Below the pieces are notes generated by a model. The model did no database searches. It saw nothing but the letters and a program-made list of their open reading frames with translations, and was not told the origin of the DNA. From the NCBI GenBank assembly GCA_030248225.1, contig JASANE010003577.1, positions 1 to 64,000 of the forward strand: a stretch of DNA of 64,000 nt, given 5' to 3'. This DNA is from Trileptium ribeirensis (taxonomy: Eukaryota; Nematoda; Enoplea; Enoplida; Thoracostomopsidae). This document shows, in pieces, positions 35,001 through 45,600 of the stretch (within the stretch, counting starts at the first letter, position 1; the number at the start of each line of letters is the position of its first letter). Position numbers and translations under genes: made by a program.

Positions 35001-36124
35001 AATTTTACGGTGATTTATTTTAAGAAAGAAATTTTATTTTATCTACCAAAGAATTTAAATTAATGTTAATAGTAACCGACCATCAAATTAAATGTGTTTG
35101 TACGCGTGTGGTGTTAATAGTGAATCTTTTATTAGCAGTCACTGCATGATGCAGAACGAAAGGTTTAGCATCAGGTGTTAATACGATCATTGCGAAACCA
35201 ACTACTAAGAAATAGCCTCACTATAACTCCCCTGTCAGCATTTTACAAGTGGCAATATAAAATATTGCATTAGGGGACCCAATTCAAGCTGAGCAGCATA
35301 ACGTTATGTCCTTAAAGCTATGCCACGTTATTTCAGAAATTTGACAGTGATACCCAATCTTGAATAATTTTATGGGGATGTTCTTTCTCTTAGATCAGGA
35401 ATATCATACTAATTTCCAGTTATTTTAGGTATTTTACAGCTATGTACTTTCCATTTCATAGCTATGTGTCATTGGTTACGTTTGAAACTATAAACTATGT
35501 GCAGTTAACTCAGAAGATTTGATTTGTAGCGATGTTTCACCAATATATATCGTTTATGTTTCCTTTCACTTTATATTTTTATCAATCCAACATCATTCCA
35601 GGTACTGCAAAACTGCAGGCAGTTCTAATATAGACTATTTTTTTCATGTTTTTCAAATACAAAAGATGAAACATGTTGGGCGTTTCTCATGATCTTAATA
35701 AAATCATGAGAACATATATTATTTATTTTTTAATAATTATTGTATTATATATTCCCGCACCTATTTACCACTGGTTTGCTATATCCTTCTAATATCAGAG
35801 AAAAATAGACTATTTTTCCATATCATATTGGCTATAATGATTTGGTTTATGTTTAGTTGTTTTTTGTTTATTTATTTTAATTAAAAATATACTTAAAACG
35901 AACTCATCGTATAATGTGAGATTGCGATAGCATTGCTGGCAGTTCTTATGGCTATAATGAAACATGATCTATACTAAAACTGTGTTTACTGTGTTTAGTG
36001 GATATTGTAATAAAATTTATAGAGTTCTCGTTGATTGGTGATTTTAGTTATCTGCTTAGGTGTACCGTATCCATGCTCTGGAGGTGGAATATATGACGTA
36101 CTACTGTGTGTATCGGGTAAAGTG
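35001..36124. other. No recognisable gene
   Basis: AT-rich sequence, nothing identifiable. Confidence 0.4.
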
Positions 36125-36127
36125 TAA

Positions 36128-36634
36128 TGCGGCGTTCACATTATAATCTCCCAGCTGTTTGAAACTTCTGTCCCCATATAGACGCGGCCCTACCGTATAG
36201 ACAATTAGCGTGACACACATACTGCAAATTAATTGGCGAAGATGTACGACACACCCCTAGCTACTACAATTTTTACAGTGTCGTACACACCCTTCCAATT
36301 TCAATTTCCATTTAGCGCGAATTAACTGTAACGGACACCGTCTGCAGCTAATGCGGTTTATTAGTCAACTGAACTGTGTAGTTTTTTATTATCGATATTT
36401 GTACCTAGGGCATACGAATGTTGATGAAATAATGCAGCACTGTCAATAATACTGCAACAAGACACGGTGCGGTTGACACTGCCGAGAAGTGGCAATACTC
36501 TAGCTAGGTACCCTTGAAAAAATTTATAAAAAAACATGTAGGGGTCTAAGGCACCCGGTTGTCGACAGTGTCCTTGACACTGTGTGGTGTACATAGGTTC
36601 CAAACGTTGGGGACATTATAACGTGAACTATGCA
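36128..36634. mobile_element. MITE, TWA target site, family M copy 3
   Basis: The 507-bp element starts TGCGGCGTTCACATTATAAT and ends ATTATAACGTGAACTATGCA, with TAA on each side (36125-36127 and 36635-36637). The interior contains ACAGTGTC-CTT-GACACTGT, a perfect 8-bp-stem hairpin, and further GTGTC/GACAC modules. GACACACATACTGCAAATTAAT and the GGTTCCAAACGTTGGGG end match copy 2, so copies 2 and 3 form a subfamily. It is non-coding. Confidence 0.88.
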
Positions 36635-36714
36635 TAAACAATGCCCATTGGAAGCCAAAATTCTGGTGGGTAGGAAGCACAAAGCTGCAATTGGGGCATG
36701 CATACTCTAGGTAC

Positions 36715-36875
36715 CAGAAAAGGCGTAGCCAAGTTTTGGGGGTTGAACTTCGGCCTCCAGGGGGGTGGTCAACCGCTCCCGAGGGGGTAGCAGGTTAGGG
36801 ATGCGGTGACTTTTAAGCGGTAGGAGGATCAACCGACCTGCAAGAGGATAACTCCGCTACCCCTCGCCTCTTTGA
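36715..36875. other. GC-rich segment with a hAT-like terminus motif
   Basis: CAGAAAAGGCGTAGCCAAG at about 36716 resembles the ends of the hAT-type element at 50363 (GGCGTAGCCAGG). A GC-rich segment with inverted GGGGTAGCAGG and CTCCGCTACCCC blocks follows. I could not find a matching opposite end, so this is at best a fragment. Confidence 0.3.
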
Positions 36876-38376
36876 GTATGTATGCATTGGGGGTTGCTAA
36901 AATTGGGATTTTTTGTCGAATGGGCAATAAAGCATGGTGTCATTTTTGCAGTCAGAAGCAGTTGCGGCAAGCCATAATGGTTGTGTTTGGAGTATGTATC
37001 TTTCTCCATTATTGCCAAGTTTGCTTAAAAATATGTGTATTTCTGCTCAAATTGTTAAATATTCAGACGTCAAGGTTGGGCCCGGTGCCTCAGGCGGAAT
37101 AAATATATTGTTTACGGAGGTCCTACCGATTTGGGGTAACCATCACTCTCCCCATGGTGCCGTATAATATATCACTTGTCTATACCGACGTGCTCTGCCG
37201 TTGCTTTCTCCACGCTATATAAGCCTTAGAATTAGAAATTTTTACGCTCAAAATTCATTTTCTTAAGCTTCATTGGATAACCGTCTTTGCTAATAAGTTA
37301 TTTAATTTGACCGCCATTTCAGACAACTCGCTGCAATTAAAACATGAATAATACCCTTAATCGAAATTTACAAAGCGCGCACTTTTTGTAGGCTGTAATT
37401 GCCACACGCTAAAGAGGTAATGAATATCAGTTGCGAAGAGTTAGCGAGGCGGCAAAATCCTGTAACCGCGCTGCTAATTCGGTTCAGCGTTGTGATCACA
37501 GTTTCTAATTTCTGTAACCTATTGAACTAACGTGTGTTCTACTCATAATGATTTTGGTTTACGAGTGACTATAGAATCTGCAGGAAATTATATCTTTTAA
37601 CTTATCCCGCAGCGACACACAATGTCGGTGCACGTATCGTTTGAATTTTATAAGGATTTATATTAAAATTGCATGTGATTTGATTCTGGACTTTTTATGT
37701 GATTTATTTAGTGTTGCCAAAGCAATTCTTCGACAAAACTGACAGCACGACAGGATCATACCGACCACAATGACTATACATATTTCTCTGTAAATGCTAC
37801 ACAGCTATATTATTAATGATGGCATTATTTGAATTGTAGCCTCAGCAAAAGTAAAACATTTCATATCAATCTTGTCAGAAATATATTTCCAACTACATTT
37901 GTGCTTAACCATACTACCGTTTTTTATTACATAGCTGACGCCAGGTTCTCATTTTCAATTTTTTGTTTGTCATTTATTGCTTTTGGAGAAGACATTAATT
38001 AAAGTTCAATTTTTATGGTGGTTGGGATTTCGCCGACCGAGGAGCTTCTGTATTGTGTTTTGTATAATATTAAAATTTCTAAAATGCATTCCTATGTTCT
38101 ACATTTAATACTACAGTGTTCGTTTAGTAGAAACAACGTGACAAATAATTCTAACAAAAACGAAATTGTCTTTTTGATAAGGCTCTCCGTTATGAATATG
38201 ACTCTTTGCCTATAACTTTTAATATCATTTGAAATGACATATACGCCCTTATATTGTATAAAATGGAAGCCATAATTTCGTTGAATTTTAGTAAGTTCGG
38301 TATCATGATACCTATAACTTCCATATACAAATATATGTCCACGTCATATCTGCCGTATAGCCATGTGAAGGGTCAC
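36876..38376. other. No recognisable gene
   Basis: Overlapping frames at 36872-37167 look fortuitous. Otherwise AT-rich without visible structure. Confidence 0.4.
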
Positions 38377-38895
38377 ATAAAGTACTAACGTCTCCTTTTG
38401 GTGCGCCTTAAAGTACTAACGCATTTTTTGGTACGCCTTAAAGTACTAACGCCTCCTTTTGGTACGCCTTAAAGTACCAACGTCGCGTTTTGGTGCGCCT
38501 TAAAGTACTAACGCCTCCTTTTGGTACGCATTAAAATACTAATGCCTCCTTTTGGTACACCTTAAAGTGCTAACGCCTCCTTCTGGTACGCCTTAAAGTA
38601 CTAACGCCTCGTTTTGGTACGCCTTAAAGTACTAACGCATCCTTTTGGTAGGCCTTAAAGTACTAACGCCTCCTTTTGGCACGCCTTAAAGTACCAACGT
38701 CGCATTTTGGTGCGCCTTAAAGTACTAACGCCTCCTTTTGGTACGCATTAAAAAACTAATGCCTCCTTTTGGTACACCTTAAAGCACTAACGCCTCCTTC
38801 TGGTACGCCTTAAAGTACTAACGCCTCCTTTTGGTACGCCTTAAAGTACTAACGTCTCCTTTTGGTACGCCTTAAAGTACTAACGCCTCCTTTTG
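38377..38895. repeat. 31-bp satellite, left block (clean part)
   Basis: Head-to-tail 31-bp units read GGTACGCCTTAAAG followed by TACTAACGCCTCCTTTT. About 16-17 units occur here with ordinary single-base variants. A run of variants starting at 38527 (CGCATTAAAATACTAATGCC) recurs at 43194, and the next marker, GGTAGGCC, keeps the same 4667-bp offset (38651 and 43318). The two blocks therefore belong to one amplified array. Confidence 0.97.
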
Positions 38896-39859
38896 GTACC
38901 CTAAAACTACCCTCCTTGACCCAAATATACCCTCCTTGTACGCCTAAATACCAACTCGCTGGTGCGCCTTAAAGTACTAACGCCTCCTTCTTTTGGTACG
39001 CCTTAAAGTACAACTCCCCCACAACCCACGCAAATCCCAATGCCTCCTTTTGGACCCTGATCTACACCCTTTGTACACCTTAAAGTACTAACGCCTTCTT
39101 CTGGTACTAACCCTTCTTTGTACACCTTAAAGTACTAATGGCTCCTTTTGGTGCACTTTAAAGTCCTAACCCTCCCACCTAACTCTACCCTCCCTCATAT
39201 ACTAAATACTAACGCCTACGTATGCCTTAAAATACTAACCCTATTTACCCAATACGCCTCCTTTTTGGTACGCCTTAAAGTACTAACGCCTCCTTTTGCA
39301 CACCTAGCTTCCCCTGACACCAACACGCCACGTAGCATAAAGCACTAACGCTTCCGTACGCCAAATACTAACACCTCCTTACGCTTAAGTGTGCCTTAAA
39401 GTACTAACGCCTACGTTTGGTATGCCTTAAAATACTAACGCCGTATTTTGGTACGCCTTAATGTGCTAACACCTACTTTTCGCCTCCTTCTTTACTACTC
39501 CTAAAGTACTAACGCCTCCTTTGGCACACCTAAATACTAACGCTTCCTTTTGTACACCTAAATACTACGCCACGTTGTATGCATAAAGCACTAACGCTTC
39601 CTTTTGTACGCCTAAATACTAACACCTCCTTTTTACGCTTAAAGTACTAACGCCTCCTTTTTTGGTACGCCTAAAGCTACGCGCTTAAAGTACTAACGCC
39701 TCCTTTTGGTGAACCGCCAACCCACGCAACAACGCCCCGACGCAAACGCCATAAAGACACGCCACAGCAAAACACAACGCCCACACAAACAACACCCCAC
39801 GCAACAGCGCCCCCGCCACACGCCCCGCGCCAGCAACGCCCCCGCCACCCCCCCCCCCC
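38896..39859. repeat. 31-bp satellite, degraded left flank of the transposon
   Basis: The 31-bp pattern continues but with many deletions. It worsens to the right until about 39715-39859, which is nearly all C and A and ends in a C run. Intact patches (for example 39410-39470) keep the same rare variants as 43894-43950. The loss of G and T bases and the gradient towards the transposon look more like consensus or assembly breakdown than mutation. Confidence 0.85.
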
Positions 39860-40828
39860 TAGGGTAAACTCATTTTATTCCGTCACTTGCATAACTCACC
39901 GAATACCGTCACTTTTAGTTTGAACCCAGATATAATTTGATTGGGCAACTGACATATTTCATTCGCACATCATCATATTCATCGATCGATTTCGCACACA
40001 ACGATATGTTTTTTATTGCGATATGCTATTATTTAGTTTTTATGTAATTATATTAAAGTTAGTATGTTTTAATGCATTTAATATACGTGAAAATTAGTGA
40101 TTTTGCTTAAGCAGAACTCGCTATAGCTAAGCTTTTAGGACAAGGGCAAAATGGAGGCCGTAATGTGTAGATTCAAAATTTATAAGATTCAAGTGACTGT
40201 GATCATGACAACCCAAGTTGTGTAGGGTTTGTCGAAGTACCCAAGAATATGACCTACTCACATTGATCCGGCACTACTTGCCTAATATCGTCACTTCCAT
40301 ATCCTAATATTGGCATGTTCATACAGCCATTTTTCTTGTATTTTTACCTAGTACAGTGGAAGTAATAACTGCGTACTGCACCATGCCATCATATCTGCTG
40401 TGCTGAACTGGTGTTTCGGGTGAGGTGGTGCCAAATTGGACATTGATTATTTCTGAGTAGACACTAATAATGTCATAGGTATAAACGTTTCATAAAAAGC
40501 TTAAAGTTGTGGATTTTGTATGTTGTGTACAAATGCATCTATTACTAATCACTCCGAAAGCTGGTCGCAAAGAAAGTGAATAAAGATATCGAGTGGATGA
40601 ATTTTGTTGTTATAAGCTTTAAGCAGCGTCAATAGGTACCAGTTGCTTACAATACCGGTTTTGACTATATATTATTGCCATACATGGTCGTAGAGTGTGA
40701 AAATGACGTCGAACGCGTACTAGTACCATATCACACATCAAATTATCTTCAGCTTTTATGTTTCAATTTTTGCTCCTTTTAAATCGTATTGTGCTCAACG
40801 AACTACATGGACTTTAATCTCTGACAAA

Positions 40829-41215
40829 TTATTGACACAGTGGCGTTTGGTGTAATATTTTCCAATGCTTATGCAAGGCTGCTGCTTCAGAAACAGTAAT
40901 TAATGGATTTCGTCCCGGTGGTTTATGTCCACTATATTTCGAAAGTATTCCAAAGGTGGCATTTAATATATCGAAAGCAATAATGGGAGTACCATCAAAC
41001 GAGTCTTCTGAGAAGTCAAACATAGAATCTTCCTGTGGTAATTGCAAACAAGTTTTTCAGCTGAAGGAATAGCGTCCGATCCATCAGCAGTTAGTGATGT
41101 TTTGGAATTACGTCTGGCTGCTTCAGCAACCTGTGGTTTCAACGTAGTATTCGATAACGTAGCACGAGGCGGACTACTTTCCCATTTAACCCGAACAAGA
41201 AAATTTTTGCATCAT
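40829..41215 (-). pseudogene. Unassigned coding remnant in the transposon, minus strand
   Basis: A minus-strand frame (40829-41047) begins with an acidic segment (EDSMFDFSEDSF) and continues with AFDILNATFGILSKYSG and EAAALHKHWKILHQ. One frame over, immediately upstream (41048-41200), an S/A-rich segment (QVAEAARRNSKTSLTADG) also looks coding, so the gene has at least one frameshift. Codon use and amino acid texture suggest a real protein once. I do not recognise the family. Confidence 0.4.
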
Positions 41216-41229
41216 TCGGACAGCGGTTA

Positions 41230-41424
41230 ATTTAGCAGTAAACGAAGATAGTGCCATAAACGATCAGGGCAACGCTATCGACAATAGTAAACAATCGGAC
41301 GAGCATAAGGATGATGAAATCGAGTTGACAAGATATGATGCTGCGCAGTCGGTGCAAAACGAACTCCATTCTCCATTCCCGGATAGTAGGGCATGTCCCC
41401 CAGATACCACCTTCTCCTGCTTTT
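41230..41424 (+). pseudogene. Unassigned coding remnant in the transposon, plus strand
   Basis: The plus strand from about 41237 reads without a stop through an acidic, polar segment (EDSAINDQGNAIDNSKQSDE and later ELTRYDAAQSVQNELHSPF) to TAA at about 41424. It lacks a start codon and lies on the opposite strand to the preceding remnant. The transposon may have carried two genes or an internal inversion. Family unknown. Confidence 0.35.
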
Positions 41425-41595
41425 AAACTCCACTCGATATCCACCGCTACTAAGCTATAAAAGCTTTAGGGCGCATGAAATATCCCAAACTGCACCTAAA
41501 TCCCAAAGCTTCGAATTCGACACCATGCTCATCGATCAGCACACGCACATGAGCCCCAGAAAAATATTTCTTACGCAATCACCAAAGAAACGGAC

Positions 41596-41787
41596 GGTAA
41601 TACGGACGGGGTTTGCGGGGTCTATGGTGTTGATTATGGCAAGGACAAGAGTGTTATTGACAGGTTGCAATGTTTGCGGTGTATGGAAAAGCAACTTGAG
41701 AACTGTGGCGGTGTAATTGGTGCTACGACATTTTTCTGCGTTTGGTGTAGTCGAATAAAAGCAAAGGAATTTACAGCTTATCTTTAA
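41596..41787 (+). pseudogene. Cysteine-bearing coding remnant in the transposon
   Basis: From about 41598 the plus strand reads DGVCGVYGVDYGKDKSVIDR, then LQCLRCMEKQLENCGGV and FFCVWCSRIKAKEF, before a stop. The spaced Cys pairs (CLRC and CVWC) could be part of a zinc-binding domain. Other open frames here (41393-41716 plus, 41536-41826 minus) overlap it and are less protein-like. Assignment is not possible without a search. Confidence 0.35.
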
Positions 41788-42365
41788 ATTCAATTTTTCT
41801 TTGACTCTACTTTTAGCTGCAAACACGATTCCTTTTAACTTGTTTCACTTTCAACTCCTGAAAAGGTTTATGGGCACATGTCACGCGATGAATATTCAGA
41901 ATAGCTTTAACAAGGCTTCTTGAACCAGCACGTACATACAAACCTTAAACGGTGACCCAGTTTTACAGTGACATGTAGCAGCACGTAATATAATGTCCCA
42001 TGCGTCTCTTTAATGTTAAAATTTAAGCATCTTACTATTCGGGATCATGCTCTTTGTTTATGACAGTAATAGGAAAATAAATGACGGTATTATGAGTCGA
42101 TGACGGAAGGTGTCTGGAAAGTGACGCAAAAGGGTGAGTTGCAGAAAATCTTCACTACTTTTGGCGAAAATGCCATAAATAGCTAAAGTTTTTATTAAGA
42201 GTGTTGTTTTTCCGTAGCACGCGAGCCAATACCAACAACAACAATTGTGCGAAGTCTGGGCCTAGTCGGCTAATGGGTTCCAGAGTTATGACATTTTAAA
42301 CATAAGATTTTGTGTCGTAAATCCTTAGTTTTTGCAAAGTGACGATATTAAATGAGTTTACCCTA

Positions 42366-42665
42366 TACTTGCGCTCCTTTTTTACCCTTTTTTGTCCCTT
42401 CTTTCCCCCCTCTTCCTTTTGGTGTTAGTTGTTTTGGGTGTTTTTTTTAATTTTTTTTTTTTTGTTTTTTTTTTTTTTATTATAGTTGTTTTTTGGTTTA
42501 TGCTTTTTGTTAGTCCTTTTTTGGTTTGTATTTTTGGTGTTATATTTTTTTGTTATTCTTTTGTTTAGTATGTGTTTTGGTGTTAGTATGTTTTGGTGGT
42601 TATTCCTCTTTTTACCTTATTACGCTCTTTTATTTTTTCCTCCTTTTTTTTTTTGTTTTTCCTTT
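42366..42665. other. T-rich low-complexity sequence at the right transposon edge
   Basis: After the TA flank the sequence becomes long T runs with sporadic G (about 42420-42660), then changes into recognisable 31-bp units by 42666. It mirrors the C/A-rich breakdown on the left side. The 78-residue Phe-rich frame at 42486-42722 is an artefact of the T runs. Confidence 0.8.
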
Positions 42666-45600
42666 AAAGTACCAACGTCGCTTTTGTGCGCCTTAAGTGC
42701 TAACGCCTCTTTTTTCGATTAAAAACTAATGCCTCCTTTTGGTACACCTTAAAGTACTAGCGCCTCCTTCTGGTACGCCTTAAAGTACTAACGCCTCCTT
42801 TTGGTACGTCTTAAAGTACTAACGCCTCCTTTTGGTACGCCTTAAAGTACTAACGCTTCCTTTTGGTACGCCTTAAAGTACTAACGCCTCCTTTTGGTAC
42901 GCCTTAAAGTACCAACGCCTCCTTTTGGCACACCTTAAAGTACTAACGCCTCCTTCTGGTACGCCTTAAAGTACTAACGCCTCCTTTTGGTACGCCTTAA
43001 AGTACCAACGCCTCCTTTTGGTACACCTTAAAGTACTAACGCCTTAAAGTACTAACGCCTTTTTTGCTACACCTTATAGTATAAACGTATCCTTTTGGTA
43101 TGCCTTAAAGTAGTAACGCCTCCTTTCGGTGCGCCCTAAAGTAGTAACGCCTTCTATTGGTACGCCTTGAAGTACTAACGCCTCCATTTGGTACGCATTA
43201 AAATACTAATGCCTCCTTTTGGTACACCTTAAAGTGCTAACGCCTCCTTCTGGTACGCCTTAAAGTACTAACGCCTCGTTTTGGTACGCCTTAAAGTACT
43301 AACGCATCCTTTTGGTAGGCCTTAAAGTACTAACGCCTCCTTTTGGCACGGCTTAAAGTACCAACGTCGCATTTTGGTGCGCCTTAAAGTGCTAACGCCT
43401 CCTTTTGGTACGCATTAAAAAACTAATGCCTCCTTTTGGTACACCTTAAAGTACTAACGCCTCCTTCTGGTACGCCTTAAAGTACTAACGCCTCCTTTTG
43501 GTACGCCTTAAAGTACTAACGCCTCCTTTTGGTACGCCTTAAAGTACTAACGCCTCCTTTTGGTACGCCTTAAAGTACTAACGCCTCTTTTTGGTACGCC
43601 TTAAAGTACCAACGCCTCCTTTTGGTACGCCTTAAAGTACTAACGTCACCTTCTGGTACGCCTTAAAGTACTAACGCCTCCTTTTGGTGCGCCTTAAAGT
43701 ACTAACGCCTCCTTTTGGTACGCATTAAAATACTAATGCCTCCTTTTGGTACACCTTAAAGTACTAACGCCTTCTTCTGGTACGCCTTAAAGTACTAACG
43801 GCTCCTTTTGGTGCACTTTAAAGTACTAACGCCTCCTTTTGGTGTGCCTTAAAGTACTAACGCCTCCTTTTGGTGCGCCTTAAAGTACTAACGCCTACGT
43901 TTGGTATGCCTTAAAATACTAACGCCGTATTTTGGTACGCCTTAATGTACTAACGCCTCCTTTTGGTACGCCTTAAAGTACTAACGCCTCCTTTTGGCAC
44001 ACCTTAAAGTACTAACGCTTCCTTTTGGTACACCTTAAAGTACTTACGCCACGTTTTGGTATGCATTAAAGCACTAACGCTTCTTTTTGGTGCGCCTTAA
44101 AGTACTAACACCTCCTTTTGTTACGCTTTAAAGTACTAGCGCCTCCTTTTGGTACGCCTTAAAGTACTAACGCCTCCTTTTGGTGCGCCTTAAAGTGCTA
44201 ACGCCTCCTATTTGGTACGCCTTAAAGCGCTAACGCTTCCTTTTGGTACGCCTTAAAGTACTAACGCCTCCTTTTGGTACGCCTTAAAGTACTAACGCAT
44301 CCTTTTGGTACGCCTTAAAGGACTAACACCTCCTTTTGGTACGCCTTAAAGTGCTAACGCATCTTTTTGGTACGCCTTAAAGTACTAACGCCTCCTTTTG
44401 GTACGCCTTAAAGTACTAACACCTGCTTTTGGTACGCATTAAAATACTAATGCCTCCTTTTGGTATACCTTAAAGTACTAACGCCTTCTTCTGGTACGCC
44501 TTAAAGTACTAACGGCTCCTTTTGGTGCACTTTACAGTACTAACGCCTCCTTTTGGTGTGCCTTAAAGTACTAACGCCTCCTTTTGGTGCGCCTTAAAGT
44601 ACTAACGCCTGCGTTTGGTATGCCTTAAAATACTAACGCCGTATTTTGGTACGCCTTAATGTACTAACGCCTCCTTTTGGTACGCCTTAATGTACTAACG
44701 CCTCCTTTTGGTACGCCTTAAAGTACTAACGCCTCCTTTTGGCACACCTTAAAGTACTAACGCTTCCTTTTGGTACACATTAAAGTACTTACGCCTCGTT
44801 TTGGTATGCATTAAAGCACTAACGCTTCATTTTGGTACGCCTTAAAGTACTAACGCCTCCTTTTGTTACGCTTTAAAGTACTAACGCCTCCTTTTGGTAC
44901 GCCTTAAAGTACTAACGTTTCCTTCTGGTGCGCCTTAAAGTGCTAACGCCTCCTATTTGGTACGCCTTAAAGCGCTAACGCTTTCTTTTGGTACGCCTTA
45001 AAGTACTAACGCCTCCTTTTGGTACGCCTTAAAGTACTAACGCCTCCTTTTGGTACGCCTTAAAGTACTAACACCTCCTTTTGGTACGCTTTAAAGTGCT
45101 AACGCATCTTTTTGGTACGCCTTAAAGTACTAACGCCTCCTTTTGGTACGCCTTAAAGTACTAACGTCTCCTTTTGGTACGCCTGAAAGCACTAACACCT
45201 CCTTTTGCTACGCTTTAAAGTACTAAGGCCTCCTTTTGGTACGCCTTAAAGTATTAACGCCTCTTTTTGGTGCGCCTTAAAGTACTAATGACTCTTTTGA
45301 AACGCCTTATAGTATAAACGTATCTTTTTGGTACGCTTCAAAGTACTAACGCCTCATTTTGGTACGCCTTAAAGTACTAACGCCTCTTTTGAAACGCCTT
45401 ATAGTATAAACGTATCCTTTTGGTATGCCTTAAAGTACTAACGCCTCCTTTTGGTACGCCTTAAAGTACTAACACCTTCTTTTAGTACACTTTGAAGTAC
45501 TAACGCCTCCATTTGGTACGCCTTAAAGTACTAACGCCTCCTTTTGGTACGCCTTAAAGTATTAACCCCTCTTTTTGGTGCGCCTTAAAGTACTAATGAC

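Larger units (their letters stand above)
39862..42363. mobile_element. TIR DNA transposon inserted in the satellite, 2.5 kb, decayed
   Basis: The left end GGGTAAACTCATTTTATTCC and the reverse complement of the right end, GGGTAAACTCATTTAATATC, match over about 30 bp. TA flanks both ends (39860-39861 and 42364-42365), compatible with a TA target duplication. The motif CGTCACTT recurs near both ends (about 39881, 39907 and 40288, and inverted at about 42117 and 42336). AACTCACC also occurs near both ends in inverted order. Such subterminal repeats are typical transposase-binding sites. Interior coding traces are broken (separate entries). The TA flanks hint at Tc1/mariner-like or another TA-targeting group, but no DDE motif is readable. 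Confidence 0.8.

Noticed and set aside
36716..37165. Complete hAT element starting GGCGTAGCCAAG
   Set aside because: Only one end is visible, so it is listed only as a GC-rich segment with a terminus-like motif.
42486..42722. 78-residue Phe-rich frame
   Set aside because: It is produced by T runs in a stretch that is probably an assembly artefact.
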